Source: Hyphomonas oceanitis SCH89 (lineage in GTDB: Bacteria; Pseudomonadota; Alphaproteobacteria; Caulobacterales; Hyphomonadaceae). From it: a stretch of 64,000 nt of DNA. The stretch covers positions 40,749 to 104,748 of the forward strand of contig NZ_ARYL01000014.1 in assembly GCF_000685295.1 (NCBI RefSeq), read 5' to 3'. This document shows, piece by piece, positions 8,872 through 18,743 of the stretch (position 1 is its first letter; every line of letters starts with the position of its first letter). A model generated the notes under the pieces. It ran no database searches and was not told the origin of the DNA. It worked only from the letters and a program-made list of their open reading frames with translations. A program made the position numbers and the translations under genes.

Positions 8872-8908
8872 AAAGGCCCGGTCTCTCTCGGGAGGCCGGG
8901 CCTTTGTT
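8872..8908 (+). terminator. Rho-independent terminator after the VOC gene
   Basis: A 10-base perfect inverted repeat (AAAGGCCCGG at 8872-8881 and CCGGGCCTTT at 8896-8905) encloses a 14-base loop. It begins 5 bases after the VOC stop. The T tract is short on the forward strand, while the A-rich left arm would also serve the reverse strand. Confidence 0.8.
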
Positions 8909-8933
8909 CAGATCACTGTCATGGCAGCGTGGA

Positions 8934-9164
8934 TCAGGACGGGCTTTGGTCCGGGCCGTCCGCGATATCCTCGATCACCTCATCGGTTTTGTCGGCCACG
9001 TCATTGGCCACGCGAGCCGTATCTTCAGGCAAGGTTTGAAGCGTGGCATCCATCTTCCGGCCTGCGCCTTCGAAAGAGCCTTCCTGAATATAGAAAATGC
9101 CAAGCGATACGATGAACACGATGCAGATCACTGCCAGTATCGTGGAAAGAATGTCTCTGCGCAT
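8934..9164 (-). CDS. Small membrane-anchored protein of unknown function
   Basis: 76 residues from the ATG at 9164. One hydrophobic helix at residues 5-26 (LSTILAVICIVFIVSLGIFY) is followed by an acidic, helical tail (DATLQTLPEDTARVANDVADKTDEVIEDIADG), giving an inner-membrane anchor with a periplasmic or cytoplasmic amphipathic tail. I do not recognise the family. Between it and the amidohydrolase start (9165-9372) there is no gene, only an apparent promoter region. Confidence 0.65.
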   Translation of the reverse strand: MRRDILSTILAVICIVFIVSLGIFYIQEGSFEGAGRKMDATLQTLPEDTARVANDVADKTDEVIEDIADGPDQSPS

Positions 9165-9372
9165 GATGCAGCCCCTTTTAGCCTTTGGAATTAACCATAC
9201 GCAGGCGGCATGTTTCGGTTCCCTGACGCGTTGAGGGCAGGCCTCGCACCAAAAGGATGCATACGCCTCGTCTGCAACGGCCCAAGTCCGAATCCTGTTG
9301 AACAGGCTGCGTATCAGGGGGATGGCTAATGTCTTTCCGCCATCCCGCCGACATCTCACCGGAGCCGCCGCC

Positions 9373-10710
9373 ATGTCCCAGACTTTCCTGTCCCGCCTTG
9401 CCCGCACCAGCCTCTGCGGTGTGCTCGCCCTTGCGCCACTCGCCGCGCCCGCCAGTGCCGCGCCAATCAATGACAAGTTCAAATCCAATGTTGCCAGCTT
9501 TGTCTCCGAGCACATTGATGACTGGGTGGCCGTCTACAAGGATTTCCATGCGCACCCGGAACTCGGCCTGGAGGAGACGCGCTCGGCCGGTATCATCGCT
9601 GCCGAGTTGCGCACGCTCGGCTTCGAGGTCACCGAAGGCATCGGCCAGACAGGACTTGTCGGCATCCTGCGCAATGGCAAGGGTCCGCTCGTCATGGTGC
9701 GCGCCGACATGGACGCCCTGCCGCTACAGGAAAAGACCGGCCTCGATTATGCCAGCACGGTGCAGACCGATTGGCGCGGCGAGAACACATACGTCATGCA
9801 CGCCTGTGGCCATGATGCCCACATGGCTATCTTCCTCGCCACGGCGCAGACGCTCGTCGACATGAAGAAAGACTGGAAAGGCACGCTCATGTTCGTCGCC
9901 CAGCCTGCGGAAGAGGGCGGCGCCAGCAAAATGATGGCGGACGATATCTTTGGTAAGTTTGGCGTGCCTGATTACGGCTTTGCCCTCCATGTCGGTCCGT
10001 CTGCCTATGACACGGTGCAGATCGTGAAGGGCCAGATGAACTCCTTTGCCGGCGGGTTCGACATCGTGTTCAATGGCATCGGCGGTCATGGCTCCCGCCC
10101 CAGCACGACCATCGACCCGATCATGATGGCCTCGAAATTCGTCGTCGACCTGCAAAGCGTGGTCAGCCGTGAAAAGCCGGAACAGGAATTCGGCGTCATC
10201 AGCGTCGGCGCCATCCAGGCCGGCTCGGCGGGCAATATCATTCCGGACACGGCCCGCGTGCGCGGCACGGTGCGCTGGTACAAGCCGGCCGTTGGCGAGA
10301 AGCTGCTGGCAGGCGTCAAGCGCACAGCCGAGGCCATCGTGGCCATGGCCGGCGCGCCAGACGCAGAAATCAGCGTGCGCAGCGGCGGCACGGCCGTTTT
10401 CAATGATCCGGATCTCTCGGAGAAAACCCTCACGGCAATGAGCAAAGTGCTGCCAGCCGACAAGGTCTATTTTGCTGCGCCCACCACGGGCAGCGAAGAC
10501 TATGGCGAATTCCTCAAGGCCTTCAGCAACTCGGTCTACTTCCGCGTCGGCGTCTATGATCCGGCCTTGTTTGACGAGACAGGTGCCCCGCTCGACGTGC
10601 TGAAAGTACCGGGCAACCATTCGCCCTTCTTTGCGCCTGTCCCGGCGCCAACCATCGAGACCGGCGTCACCGCGATGACAACCGCCGTCGTCAATGTGAT
10701 GGCGAAATAG
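9373..10710 (+). CDS. Secreted M20-family amidohydrolase
   Basis: 445 residues from MSQTFLSRLARTS (ATG 9373). A Sec signal peptide ends near APASAAP (residue 30-32). The amidohydrolase core is clear: HAHPELGLEETRSAG, VRADMDALPLQE, MHACGHDAHMA with metal ligands, and PAEEGG. The dimerisation domain contains GIGGHGSRPSTTIDP. This is the IAA-amino acid / hippurate hydrolase (AmhX, HipO-like) group, which releases amino acids from N-acyl conjugates, here apparently in the periplasm. Confidence 0.92.
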   Translation: MSQTFLSRLARTSLCGVLALAPLAAPASAAPINDKFKSNVASFVSEHIDDWVAVYKDFHAHPELGLEETRSAGIIAAELRTLGFEVTEGIGQTGLVGILRNGKGPLVMVRADMDALPLQEKTGLDYASTVQTDWRGENTYVMHACGHDAHMAIFLATAQTLVDMKKDWKGTLMFVAQPAEEGGASKMMADDIFGKFGVPDYGFALHVGPSAYDTVQIVKGQMNSFAGGFDIVFNGIGGHGSRPSTTIDPIMMASKFVVDLQSVVSREKPEQEFGVISVGAIQAGSAGNIIPDTARVRGTVRWYKPAVGEKLLAGVKRTAEAIVAMAGAPDAEISVRSGGTAVFNDPDLSEKTLTAMSKVLPADKVYFAAPTTGSEDYGEFLKAFSNSVYFRVGVYDPALFDETGAPLDVLKVPGNHSPFFAPVPAPTIETGVTAMTTAVVNVMAK

Positions 10711-11842
10711 GCGTCGGCATTACGCCCACATAGCGGGCCCGGGGCCGGATCAGCGATCCGGTCTCGATCTGCTCCATCGCATGGCCGAGCCAGCCAATGC
10801 AGCGGCCAATGGCAAAGATGCCGAATGCCGTCTCCGCCGGAAAGCCGAAGTGCTGCGCCATCGCGCCAATGGCAAAGTCTACATTGGGATGCTCGCCGGT
10901 TTCCCGCATCACGGCAGCCTGCACGGCACTGATCAGCGGCGGCACGTCGAAATGCGACAGCAACTCAGCCGCCCGTGGGTCGCCATCCGGATAGAGCGGA
11001 TGCCCGAAGCCGGGCAGGGCGCGCCCCTCGTCCAGCCGCGCCCGAACGGCCGCTTCGGCGTCCACCTGTTCCGCCTCGCTCAGGAAGGCCAGCACGCCCG
11101 CCACCGCTCCCCCGTGCAGCGGCCCCGATAGGGTCGACAGCCCCGCCAGCGCACAGGCCGACAGCGACGCCCCCGTGGAGGCCGCCACCCGCGCCGAGAA
11201 GGTCGAGGCATTCAGCTCATGATCCAGCAGCAGGACCAGCGCCCGGCGCACCATGTCGGTGCCCTTGGGCTCGAGGCCCCAGGCTGCGCCGAGCCGCTCA
11301 TGGATCGCGCCATTGCCTCGCCGCTCTGTGGCGGCATCGACCAGCGTTTCCAGCACGGTGGCGGCGTCAGCCGTCAGAACGGTCCGGGAACGGCCCCGCG
11401 CGTGCGCGTCATGGCCCGCCCGCGCCCCTAGAGCGGTGAACAAACGGACCTTGAATGGTCCGGGAATACCCACCGGATGGTCCCGCCGCGGGGCATAAGG
11501 GGCCGCCCAGAAGTGCGTTGCCGCCTCTTCAAGCGTTGCTGTGCGCGACAACGTGATGGCGTCCACGCCCCGATAACAGAGCCGTCCGTCAACGATTACC
11601 GTCAGTTTCGACGTCAGAACAGGCTCGCCCCAGGCAATCGACGCCTCGGCAATATCCGCCGCCCGTATCGGCCCGGAGCGGCGCGACGCCAGCCGCGCCA
11701 CATCCTCGGCACTGTAGAGCGAACGGCGGGAATCGTCCGGGTCAGGCCGCGCTTCCAACCGCCCCCGACTGACATAGGCATAGAGCGTTTGCGGCCGCAC
11801 GCCGAGCAGGCGGATCGCCTCCTCCGAACTGATCCACGCCAT
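10691..11842 (-). CDS. Citrate synthase family protein fused to a MerR-like HTH
   Basis: 383 residues from MAWISSEEAIRLLG (ATG 11842, good GGAG ribosome site; an ATG at 11857 is also in frame). Residues 1-50 form an excisionase/MerR-type helix-turn-helix (ISSEEAIRLLGVRPQTLYAYVSRGRL). The remainder is a citrate synthase fold, with GPLHGGAVAG and PGFGHPLYPDGDPRA holding the substrate His residues, and an FAIGAMAQHFGFP segment. Such fusions are known in alphaproteobacteria. It may act as a metabolite-sensing regulator, an enzyme, or both. It is divergent from a second paralogue at 11935. Confidence 0.85.
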   Translation of the reverse strand: MAWISSEEAIRLLGVRPQTLYAYVSRGRLEARPDPDDSRRSLYSAEDVARLASRRSGPIRAADIAEASIAWGEPVLTSKLTVIVDGRLCYRGVDAITLSRTATLEEAATHFWAAPYAPRRDHPVGIPGPFKVRLFTALGARAGHDAHARGRSRTVLTADAATVLETLVDAATERRGNGAIHERLGAAWGLEPKGTDMVRRALVLLLDHELNASTFSARVAASTGASLSACALAGLSTLSGPLHGGAVAGVLAFLSEAEQVDAEAAVRARLDEGRALPGFGHPLYPDGDPRAAELLSHFDVPPLISAVQAAVMRETGEHPNVDFAIGAMAQHFGFPAETAFGIFAIGRCIGWLGHAMEQIETGSLIRPRARYVGVMPTPISPSH

Positions 11843-11856
11843 GTCTGCTCCATACA

Positions 11857-11873
11857 TTGATTATATTGATCAA
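11857..11873. promoter_or_regulatory. Possible operator between the two citrate synthase genes
   Basis: TTGAT at 11857-11861 and ATCAA at 11869-11873 form an AT-rich inverted repeat with a 7-base spacer. It sits in the 92-base gap between the divergent starts. The HTH-bearing paralogue is an obvious candidate to bind here. The repeat is short and could be chance. Confidence 0.35.
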
Positions 11874-11934
11874 GATTGACGATACAGCATTTCACGCCGA
11901 TCTCCACGCTGAAAATCAAAAGGAGAACCACAAA

Positions 11935-13026
11935 ATGAGCCAAGGCCTGGATGACGTCATTGCCGCCGAAACGCGCCTCTCTTCCGTAGATGGTGCGCAG
12001 GGAATCCTTGTTATAAAAGGCTTTTCACTAGACCAGATTGCGGGCCGGATGGGCTTTGAAGAGGTCGCGCACCTTCTGTTGGAAGGCCTGCTGGATGATT
12101 TGCCGGATGCGAAAGCCTTTTCCGCTCGCCTCGGTGCCGCCCGCGACGCGGTCTACCCACTCGCCCAATACATTGACGATGCCCTGCTGGCCCTGCCGCC
12201 CATGGACGGCGTCCGCGCCCTGACGGCCCGTTTCGAAGACGGGGAAGACATTGCAACCTCCCTGCGCCTCCTTGCCGCCCCTGCCGTGCTGCTCCCCGCC
12301 TTCCTGCGCCGCCGCCGAGGGCTCGCCCCTCTCGCACCAAACGCAAAGGCGGGCCATGCTGCCGACATGCTCCACATGCTGACCGGCGACATCCCGGCGC
12401 CGGACGTGGCAGCTGCCCTCGACACCTACCTCGTCACCGTCGCGGACCACGGCCTCAACGCATCCACCTTCGCGGCCCGCGTTGTCGCCTCCACCTGGTC
12501 AGGCCTGACATCATCGGTTCTCGCAGGCCTCGCAGCCCTCAAAGGCCCGCTCCATGGCGGCGCACCCGGCCCGATCATCGCCATGCTGGACGGCATCGGA
12601 AAGCCCGAGAATGCCGAAAGCTGGATCGAAGACGCACTGGATCGCGGCGACCGCCTGATGGGCTTCGGCCACCGCATCTACAAGGTCCGCGACCCGCGTG
12701 CGGACGCGCTGAAAGCTGCGGTGAAACGCATGTCCGCCGACTCCAGCGCGCTACCGGGGCGCCTTAAACTGGCCGAAGCCGTCGAGCGTGCTGCGCTGAA
12801 AGTCCTGCACCAGCGCAAACCAGACAGGCCCCTCGATGTGAATGTGGAATTCTATACCGCGCTCCTGCTCGAAGCGCTGGGCTTTCCGCCAGATGCGTTC
12901 ACGGCCGTCTTTGCCACAGGCCGCACAGCTGGATGGCTCGCACATGCGCGCGAGCAGCGTCTCACTGGGCGTCTTATCCGCCCGCAATCAGTCTATGTGG
13001 GACCGGAGCCCGCCGAACTGGTCTGA
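11935..13026 (+). CDS. Citrate synthase / 2-methylcitrate synthase family protein
   Basis: 363 residues starting at MSQGLDDVIAAETRLS (ATG 11935 behind AAGGAGAACC). The catalytic regions are present: DHGLNASTFAARVVAST, GPLHGGAPGP with the first substrate His, FGHRIYKVRDPRA with the second, and the Asp region DVNVEFYTALLLEALG. It is shorter than the main type II citrate synthase and resembles the citrate/methylcitrate synthase II subgroup. Together with the divergent HTH-fused paralogue it probably handles an alternative acyl-CoA, for example propionyl-CoA; this is inference. Confidence 0.88.
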   Translation: MSQGLDDVIAAETRLSSVDGAQGILVIKGFSLDQIAGRMGFEEVAHLLLEGLLDDLPDAKAFSARLGAARDAVYPLAQYIDDALLALPPMDGVRALTARFEDGEDIATSLRLLAAPAVLLPAFLRRRRGLAPLAPNAKAGHAADMLHMLTGDIPAPDVAAALDTYLVTVADHGLNASTFAARVVASTWSGLTSSVLAGLAALKGPLHGGAPGPIIAMLDGIGKPENAESWIEDALDRGDRLMGFGHRIYKVRDPRADALKAAVKRMSADSSALPGRLKLAEAVERAALKVLHQRKPDRPLDVNVEFYTALLLEALGFPPDAFTAVFATGRTAGWLAHAREQRLTGRLIRPQSVYVGPEPAELV

Positions 13027-13030
13027 CGGA

Positions 13031-15763
13031 TCAGGCCTGCTGCGGCGTCAGTGCGCCGTGGCAATGCTTGTACTTCTTGCCGGAACCGCACGGACAGGCC
13101 GAATTGCGCGGCGTGTTCGTCCAGTCATCCTCGGCCTGGTGAAGCGCCGGGCCGGGGCCTGTATTGCCCGCTGGTTCCTCGGGCGCCATCTCGTTGACAC
13201 CGGTATCGGGGTCAAGGTGCAGCTCGCGCATCGGCGGAGGTGGAGGCGGTGGGGCAGGGCGGCGCTGTTCCGGCGGCTGGACGCGGATATGCATCAGCGA
13301 ACGGGTAACCGTCGCGCGCAGTTCGTTCAGCAGGTTGTAGAAAAGGTTGAAGGCCTCTTCCTTGAATTCGTTCAGCGGGTCGCGCTGGCCGTAGGAACGC
13401 AGGTGGATCACCGAGCGCAGCTGGTCGATCTGCTGCAGGTGTTCCCGCCAGCGCAGGTCCAGAACCTGCAGCAGGACCTGTTTCTCGATCCGGTGCATCT
13501 GGGCGTCGCCGACCTGACGCCCAAGGTTCTCGTAAGCCTCGGATACGTGCTTGCGAATGCGTTCGGCGATTTCCTGGTTGGCAACGCCTTCTTCAGCGGC
13601 CCATTCAGCCACGGGCAGGTCGAGCGCGAGATCGGTCTGCAGCGCTTCCTTGAGGCCAGTAATGTCCCACTGCTCGGCATAGGCCTTTTCAGGCATCGTG
13701 CGCAGCACGAGCGCATCGATCACGTGGTCGCGCATTTCGGCAATCGTGTCTGACACGTCGTCGTCGCGCATGAATTCCATGCGCTGCTCGAAGATGGCCT
13801 TGCGCTGGTCATTGATGACGTCGTCATATTTGAGGACGTTCTTGCGGATCTCGAAGTTGCGTTCCTCGATCTTGCGCTGTGAGGTCTCCATCGCCTTGTT
13901 CATCCAGGGATGGGTGATGCCCTCGTCTTCCTTGATGCCGAGACGGCGCATCACGGCGTCCATACGTTCGGCGGCAAAGATCCGCATCAGGTCGTCTTCG
14001 ATGGAAATGTAGAATTTCGAGCGGCCCGGGTCGCCCTGACGGCCCGTTCGGCCGCGCAGCTGGTTATCGATGCGGCGGCTTTCGTGGCGCTCGGTGCCGA
14101 GGACGTAGAGCCCGCCCGCGTCGAGCGCGCGCTTCTTCTTCACCTCGATATCAGCCTTGATCTGCGAGGTCAGTACGGAGAGTTCACTCTCGGTCAGCTC
14201 GCGGCCAAGCTCTTGCTCTTTCGCGGCTTTCTCATGCTCGACACGCATGTCGAAATTGCCGCCGAGCTGAATGTCGGTACCGCGGCCAGCCATGTTCGTG
14301 GCAACCGTGATTGCGCCCGGCACACCGGCATTGGCGACGATGAAGGCTTCCTGCTCGTGGTGGCGCGCGTTCAGAACCTTGTGCGGGATCTTCGCTGCGG
14401 TCAGCAGGCTGGAGAGGATTTCGGATTTCTCGATTGAGGCTGTGCCAAGCAGGATGGGCTGGCCCTTGGCCTGGCATTCCTTCACTTCCTTGACGATCTC
14501 GGCATATTTCGCCTTGGCCGTCCGGTAGACGACGTCATCATCGTCAATCCGCTGGATTTCCTTATTGGTCGGCAGGTCGATAACTTCCAGCTTGTAGATG
14601 TCGTGGAATTCGGAGGCCTCGGTCAGCGCCGTACCGGTCATGCCGGCCAGCTTCTTGTAGAGGCGGAAATAGTTCTGGAACGTGATTGAGGCGAGCGTCT
14701 GGTTCTCGGGCTTGATGTCGACGCGTTCCTTGGCCTCGATGGCCTGGTGCAGGCCTTCCGACAGGCGGCGGCCTTCCATCATGCGGCCGGTAAACTCGTC
14801 GACCAGCATGACCTGGTCATCCTTGACCAGATAGTCCTTGTCTTTCTGGTAGAGCTTATGCGCGCGCAGGGCCTGGTTGGCATGGTGCACGAAGGAAATG
14901 TTCGACGGTTCCCACATCGAGCCTTCCAGCAGGCCCGCTTCGGTCAGCCATCGCTCGATCTTCTCGGTACCGAACTCGGTATAGGTGACAGAGCGCTGCT
15001 TCTCGTCGAGTTCGAAATCTTCCGGCTCAAGACGCGGCATCAGATTGTCGAGCGCAATATAGAGTTCCGATCGGTCATCCGTCGGACCGGAAATGATCAG
15101 CGGCGTACGCGCCTCATCAATCAGGATCGAGTCGACTTCATCGACGATGGCAAAGTGGTGTCCGCGCTGGGCCATCTGGTCCAGCGAGTATTTCATGTTG
15201 TCGCGCAGATAGTCGAAGCCAAACTCGTTATTCGTGCCGTAGGTGATGTCGCACGCGTAGGCGGCCTTGCGCTCTTCATCCGTCACGCCGTGCACGATGA
15301 TACCGGTCGTCAGGCCGAGGAAGCCGTAAATGCCGCTCATCCATTCGGCGTCGCGCCTGGCGAGATAGTCGTTCACGGTGATGACGTGGACGCCCTTGCC
15401 TTCAAGCGCGTTCAGGTAAACGGCCAGCGTTGCCACCAGCGTCTTGCCTTCACCGGTGCGCATCTCGGCAATGGCGCCGGAATGCAGGATCATGCCGCCC
15501 ATCATCTGCACATCGAAGTGGCGCATGCCAAGCGCGCGGCGCGAGGCCTCGCGGACAACGGCAAAGGCTTCTTCCAGAAGGCTGTCGAGGGTTGCGCCAT
15601 CGGCCAGTCGTTTGCGGAATTCCACGGTCTTGGCGCGCAGGGCCTGGTCGGAGAGCGCCTCCATCATCGGCTCAAGGGCATTGATCCGGTTGACGCGGGC
15701 GCGCATGGGTTTCAGCTTGCGGTCATTGGCGGAACCGAAAATCTTGCGGGCTACGGAAAGCAT
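13031..15763 (-). CDS. secA: Preprotein translocase ATPase SecA
   Basis: 910 residues from [16 protein letters not shown] (ATG 15763), the canonical SecA start; the frame could open 15 bases earlier. The nucleotide-binding motif [13 protein letters not shown] is near residues 100-112 and the DEAD-box [16 protein letters not shown] near 205-220. [16 protein letters not shown] is in the second ATPase half. The C-terminus carries a zinc SEC-C motif, [14 protein letters not shown], after a proline-rich linker. It drives Sec-dependent protein export at the inner membrane. Confidence 0.98.
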   Translation of the reverse strand: MLSVARKIFGSANDRKLKPMRARVNRINALEPMMEALSDQALRAKTVEFRKRLADGATLDSLLEEAFAVVREASRRALGMRHFDVQMMGGMILHSGAIAEMRTGEGKTLVATLAVYLNALEGKGVHVITVNDYLARRDAEWMSGIYGFLGLTTGIIVHGVTDEERKAAYACDITYGTNNEFGFDYLRDNMKYSLDQMAQRGHHFAIVDEVDSILIDEARTPLIISGPTDDRSELYIALDNLMPRLEPEDFELDEKQRSVTYTEFGTEKIERWLTEAGLLEGSMWEPSNISFVHHANQALRAHKLYQKDKDYLVKDDQVMLVDEFTGRMMEGRRLSEGLHQAIEAKERVDIKPENQTLASITFQNYFRLYKKLAGMTGTALTEASEFHDIYKLEVIDLPTNKEIQRIDDDDVVYRTAKAKYAEIVKEVKECQAKGQPILLGTASIEKSEILSSLLTAAKIPHKVLNARHHEQEAFIVANAGVPGAITVATNMAGRGTDIQLGGNFDMRVEHEKAAKEQELGRELTESELSVLTSQIKADIEVKKKRALDAGGLYVLGTERHESRRIDNQLRGRTGRQGDPGRSKFYISIEDDLMRIFAAERMDAVMRRLGIKEDEGITHPWMNKAMETSQRKIEERNFEIRKNVLKYDDVINDQRKAIFEQRMEFMRDDDVSDTIAEMRDHVIDALVLRTMPEKAYAEQWDITGLKEALQTDLALDLPVAEWAAEEGVANQEIAERIRKHVSEAYENLGRQVGDAQMHRIEKQVLLQVLDLRWREHLQQIDQLRSVIHLRSYGQRDPLNEFKEEAFNLFYNLLNELRATVTRSLMHIRVQPPEQRRPAPPPPPPPMRELHLDPDTGVNEMAPEEPAGNTGPGPALHQAEDDWTNTPRNSACPCGSGKKYKHCHGALTPQQA

Positions 15764-15953
15764 ATCAGGCGGCACCAATCGATCTGGGCAAACTAAACTC
15801 TTAGTCCTGACAGTATCATATGGCAGGACCGTTTTGCGGGTTCTTCCGCAGCGCTTACACTGGACGAGAACTCTCGACCAGAGTGAGGGTCAGACTTAAG
15901 AACGCCGCAATGGGGTGTCAATGCGACCCTCTCAGCGATCACGGGAGATAACT

Positions 15954-16904
15954 GTGCTGTTTTTCAAGGCGAATAAGGCTGCATTCGGCCGACTGGCCTG
16001 CGGCGCGGCGCTACTTGTACTGTGCGCCTGCGGCAATGGCGACGAGGCAGAAATTCCGGTCCAGGTCGACGGCGCTGCCGCAGCGACGGTCAATGGCGAC
16101 AAAATCTATGTCAGCGATGTCGAGCTTGAGGCGGTTGCGCGGGGGCTGGTTCCTGCCGGACAGCCGCTCGATCACAAGAGTACGGAATACAAGACCGTGC
16201 TCGACCAGCTGGTCGATCAGAAGCTGATGGCGCAGGAAGCCACGCGGCGCGGTATCGACAAGGAATCGGCAGCCAAGCGGCGCCTTCAGATGGCGCGTGA
16301 GCGCATTCTCGGCAATCTGCTCGTGGAAGACCTGGTCGCCCGTGAGGTGACCGAAGACCGTATCGACAAGATGTATGCCGAACAGGTCACGCTCCAGCAG
16401 TCCAACGACGAAGTCTCGATTGCCCATATCCTGTTCGATACAGAAGAGGAGGCCCAGGCCGTCTATGACGAGATAAAGGTCGGCGCGAGTTTCGAGAGCA
16501 TGGCGCGGACCCATTCCAAGGATACCGCCACAAGGATGGAGAATGGCGATCTCGGCTATGTCTCGCCGAACGAGCAGCCAGATCCGTTCCCGGTCATGAT
16601 CGCCGACACGCCCGAGGGTGAGATATCGAAGCCTTTCAAGGGCGCCGACGGCTGGCACATCCTGAAAGTGAAGGACAGGCGCACCCGCGCGCCCAAGACC
16701 CGCGAGGAAATGCGGCCCGAGATCGTCACCTTCCTCACCCTGAACGAGATCAGCAAGATCCTGCGCGAGTTGCGCACCCAGGCCACGGTTCAGGAAGGCG
16801 GCCCGGGTGTCGATAGCGCGCCGGCCGCCCCGATCTCGCTTGACAATGGGCTCATGCCTGATGAGGACGCTGCGCCTGAAGCCGATCAAGGAAGCGACCT
16901 GTGA
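15954..16904 (+). CDS. Parvulin-type peptidyl-prolyl isomerase lipoprotein
   Basis: 316 residues from a GTG at 15954, preceded by GGGAGATAA; a GTG at 15915 adds 13 residues but gives a poorer signal. The lipobox LVLCAC places the acylated Cys near residue 26. A SurA-like N-terminal helical domain follows (TVLDQLVDQKLMAQEATRRG). The PPIase core holds VSIAHILFDTEEEA, ARTHSKDTATRMENGDLGY and DGWHILKVKDRR. It is likely an outer- or inner-membrane-anchored periplasmic foldase. It overlaps argJ by 4 bases. Confidence 0.9.
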   Translation: MLFFKANKAAFGRLACGAALLVLCACGNGDEAEIPVQVDGAAAATVNGDKIYVSDVELEAVARGLVPAGQPLDHKSTEYKTVLDQLVDQKLMAQEATRRGIDKESAAKRRLQMARERILGNLLVEDLVAREVTEDRIDKMYAEQVTLQQSNDEVSIAHILFDTEEEAQAVYDEIKVGASFESMARTHSKDTATRMENGDLGYVSPNEQPDPFPVMIADTPEGEISKPFKGADGWHILKVKDRRTRAPKTREEMRPEIVTFLTLNEISKILRELRTQATVQEGGPGVDSAPAAPISLDNGLMPDEDAAPEADQGSDL

Positions 16905-18151
16905 ACCTGAAGCCATCTCCCTTTGCCCCCGCCACGTTTCCGGTGTTGCCAACCGTCAAGGGCCTGCGCGCCACAGCGGGCTCGCGCGGCTTTTATGCGC
17001 GCCGGGGAATAGAGCGCGATGATGTCTTCCTGTTCGCGTTTGACGAAGGCACGACCTGCGCTGGCGTCTATACGGTCTCGAACACGGCCTCGGCTGACGT
17101 GCGCTGGTGCCGCGAGGCTTTGGCGACCGGCGGCGGCAAGGCCCGCGCGCTGGTGGCCAATTCGGGCAATTCCAATGCCTTTACCGGCCCCAAGGGCGTC
17201 GAGAAGAATGAAGCGACCCTGAAGGCGATGACCGGCACACTCGGCGTCGCCAGGGAGACATGCTTCCTCGCCGCGACCGGCGTGATTGGCGAGCCGCTGA
17301 AGGATCCGAACTTTGTCGGCGCCTTCGTGCCGGATCTCGCCGCCAAGCTCGGCCAGCCCGACTGGGAGGCCTGCGCCCGCGCCTTCATGACGACGGACAC
17401 CTATCCCAAGGCATCGGGCCGCACGGTCGATCTGGCTGGCGTGCCCACGGCCTTCGCGGGCATCGCCAAGGGCTCCGGCATGATCATGCCCAACATGGCC
17501 ACCATGCTCTCCTATGTCTTCACAGATGCTGCCGTCGCGCCTGAACTCTTGCAGGACCTGCTCAAGGACATCACCGACGTGACCTTCAACGCCATCACCG
17601 TCGATGGCGACACGTCGACCTCCGACACGCTGATGGTCTTCGCCACAGGCGGCACCGGCGCGCCGGTGATCGAGTCGCGTGACGATGAACGCTTCCGGGC
17701 GTTTGCCGATGCCCTGCATGCCACCTGCCTCGATCTTGCCCTGCAGGTCGTGAAGGACGGGGAAGGGGCCAGCAAGTTCGTCACCGTGAAGGTCGAAGGC
17801 GCCGACACAGAGCGTTCGGCCAAGAACGTGGCCTGTCAGATCGCCAACTCTCCCCTCATCAAGACGGCCATGGCAGCCGGCGATGCCAACTGGGGCCGTG
17901 TCGTCATGGCTGTCGGCAAGTCGCTCGAGCCGATCGTCATGGAAAAGCTGGCCATCTGGTTCGATGAGGTCCAGGTCGCCAAGGGCGGCGCCCGCGCTCC
18001 GGATTACGACGAGGCTGCCGCCAGCGCCGTGTTCGCAAAGCCCGAGTTCACGATCCGCGTTGACCTTGGCTATGGCGAAGGCGCGTCAACTGTCTGGACC
18101 TGCGACCTCACGCACGGCTATGTCGACATTAACGGCGCCTACCGGACATGA
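16901..18151 (+). CDS. argJ: Bifunctional ornithine acetyltransferase / N-acetylglutamate synthase
   Basis: 416 residues from a GTG at 16901. The autocleavage site PNMATML lies at about residues 197-203, with Thr201 becoming the nucleophile of the beta chain. VDGDTSTSDT and the C-terminal GYVDINGAYRT (final Thr) are also diagnostic. It transfers acetyl from acetylornithine to glutamate in the cyclic arginine pathway. It is translationally coupled to the parvulin upstream and the MutT gene downstream, each by 4 bases. Confidence 0.96.
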   Translation: MNLKPSPFAPATFPVLPTVKGLRATAGSRGFYARRGIERDDVFLFAFDEGTTCAGVYTVSNTASADVRWCREALATGGGKARALVANSGNSNAFTGPKGVEKNEATLKAMTGTLGVARETCFLAATGVIGEPLKDPNFVGAFVPDLAAKLGQPDWEACARAFMTTDTYPKASGRTVDLAGVPTAFAGIAKGSGMIMPNMATMLSYVFTDAAVAPELLQDLLKDITDVTFNAITVDGDTSTSDTLMVFATGGTGAPVIESRDDERFRAFADALHATCLDLALQVVKDGEGASKFVTVKVEGADTERSAKNVACQIANSPLIKTAMAAGDANWGRVVMAVGKSLEPIVMEKLAIWFDEVQVAKGGARAPDYDEAAASAVFAKPEFTIRVDLGYGEGASTVWTCDLTHGYVDINGAYRT

Positions 18152-18549
18152 CGCGTCCGCTTTTGCTGGTGGTCGCGGTCGCGCTCTACAATGCGAAAGG
18201 CGAAATCCTCCTCGCGCAGCGCCCTGAGGGCAAGTCCATGGCCGGCCTCTGGGAATTTCCCGGTGGCAAGGTCGAGCCGGGTGAGACACCAACCCGCGCC
18301 CTGGTGCGGGAGCTGCAGGAAGAGCTCTCTATAATGGTTGACGAGGCCGATCTGATACCGATCACATTTGCCAGTCACGATTATCCGAAATTTCACCTAC
18401 TTATGCCACTCTTCCGCTGTCGGGCTTGGGCTGGCGACGTAATCCCTGCGGAAGGCCAGTCGGTCGCATGGGTCGCGCCATCATCCCTGCACGACTATCC
18501 GGCGCCTGCGGCAGATATCCCTCTGTTCGATGTGCTTTCGGGGAAGTGA
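18148..18549 (+). CDS. mutT: MutT-type Nudix hydrolase
   Basis: 133 residues. The Nudix box fits fully: GGKVEPGETPTRALVRELQEELSI, here quoted only as GGKVEPGET plus RELQEEL, at about residues 37-60. The start LLLVVAVALYNAKGEILLAQRP is typical of 8-oxo-dGTP diphosphatase, which sanitises the nucleotide pool. It sits directly after argJ, an arrangement seen in other alphaproteobacteria. Confidence 0.9.
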   Translation: MTRPLLLVVAVALYNAKGEILLAQRPEGKSMAGLWEFPGGKVEPGETPTRALVRELQEELSIMVDEADLIPITFASHDYPKFHLLMPLFRCRAWAGDVIPAEGQSVAWVAPSSLHDYPAPAADIPLFDVLSGK

Positions 18550-18563
18550 ACTCGGAGGGTTCA

Positions 18564-18737
18564 ATGGGGCTGAAGACAACACTCCTGCGCTGGACCCATG
18601 ATGAGCGGGGCGCCACGGCAATTGAATACGGCCTCATACTGGCGCTGATCTGCATTGCCATTATTGGTGGAGCAACGCTCATGGGCAACAGCACCGGCGA
18701 CGCCATGCAGAATGCGGCTGACCAGTTCCCGAGCTGA
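18564..18737 (+). CDS. Flp/Fap-type pilin
   Basis: 57 residues from the ATG at 18564 behind a GGAGGG ribosome site. A short basic leader ends in ERG, and cleavage after Gly by a TadV/CpaA-type peptidase would give ATAIEYGL, with the Glu-Tyr pair of Flp pilins. A single hydrophobic helix (GLILALICIAIIGGATLM) follows. No pilus assembly genes (cpa/tad) are nearby, so this is an orphan or extra pilin. Confidence 0.9.
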   Translation: MGLKTTLLRWTHDERGATAIEYGLILALICIAIIGGATLMGNSTGDAMQNAADQFPS

Positions 18738-18743
18738 AAGCCG

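Noticed and set aside
12842..13753. 303-residue forward frame over secA
   Set aside because: Antisense shadow of SecA; the SecA frame has all family motifs.
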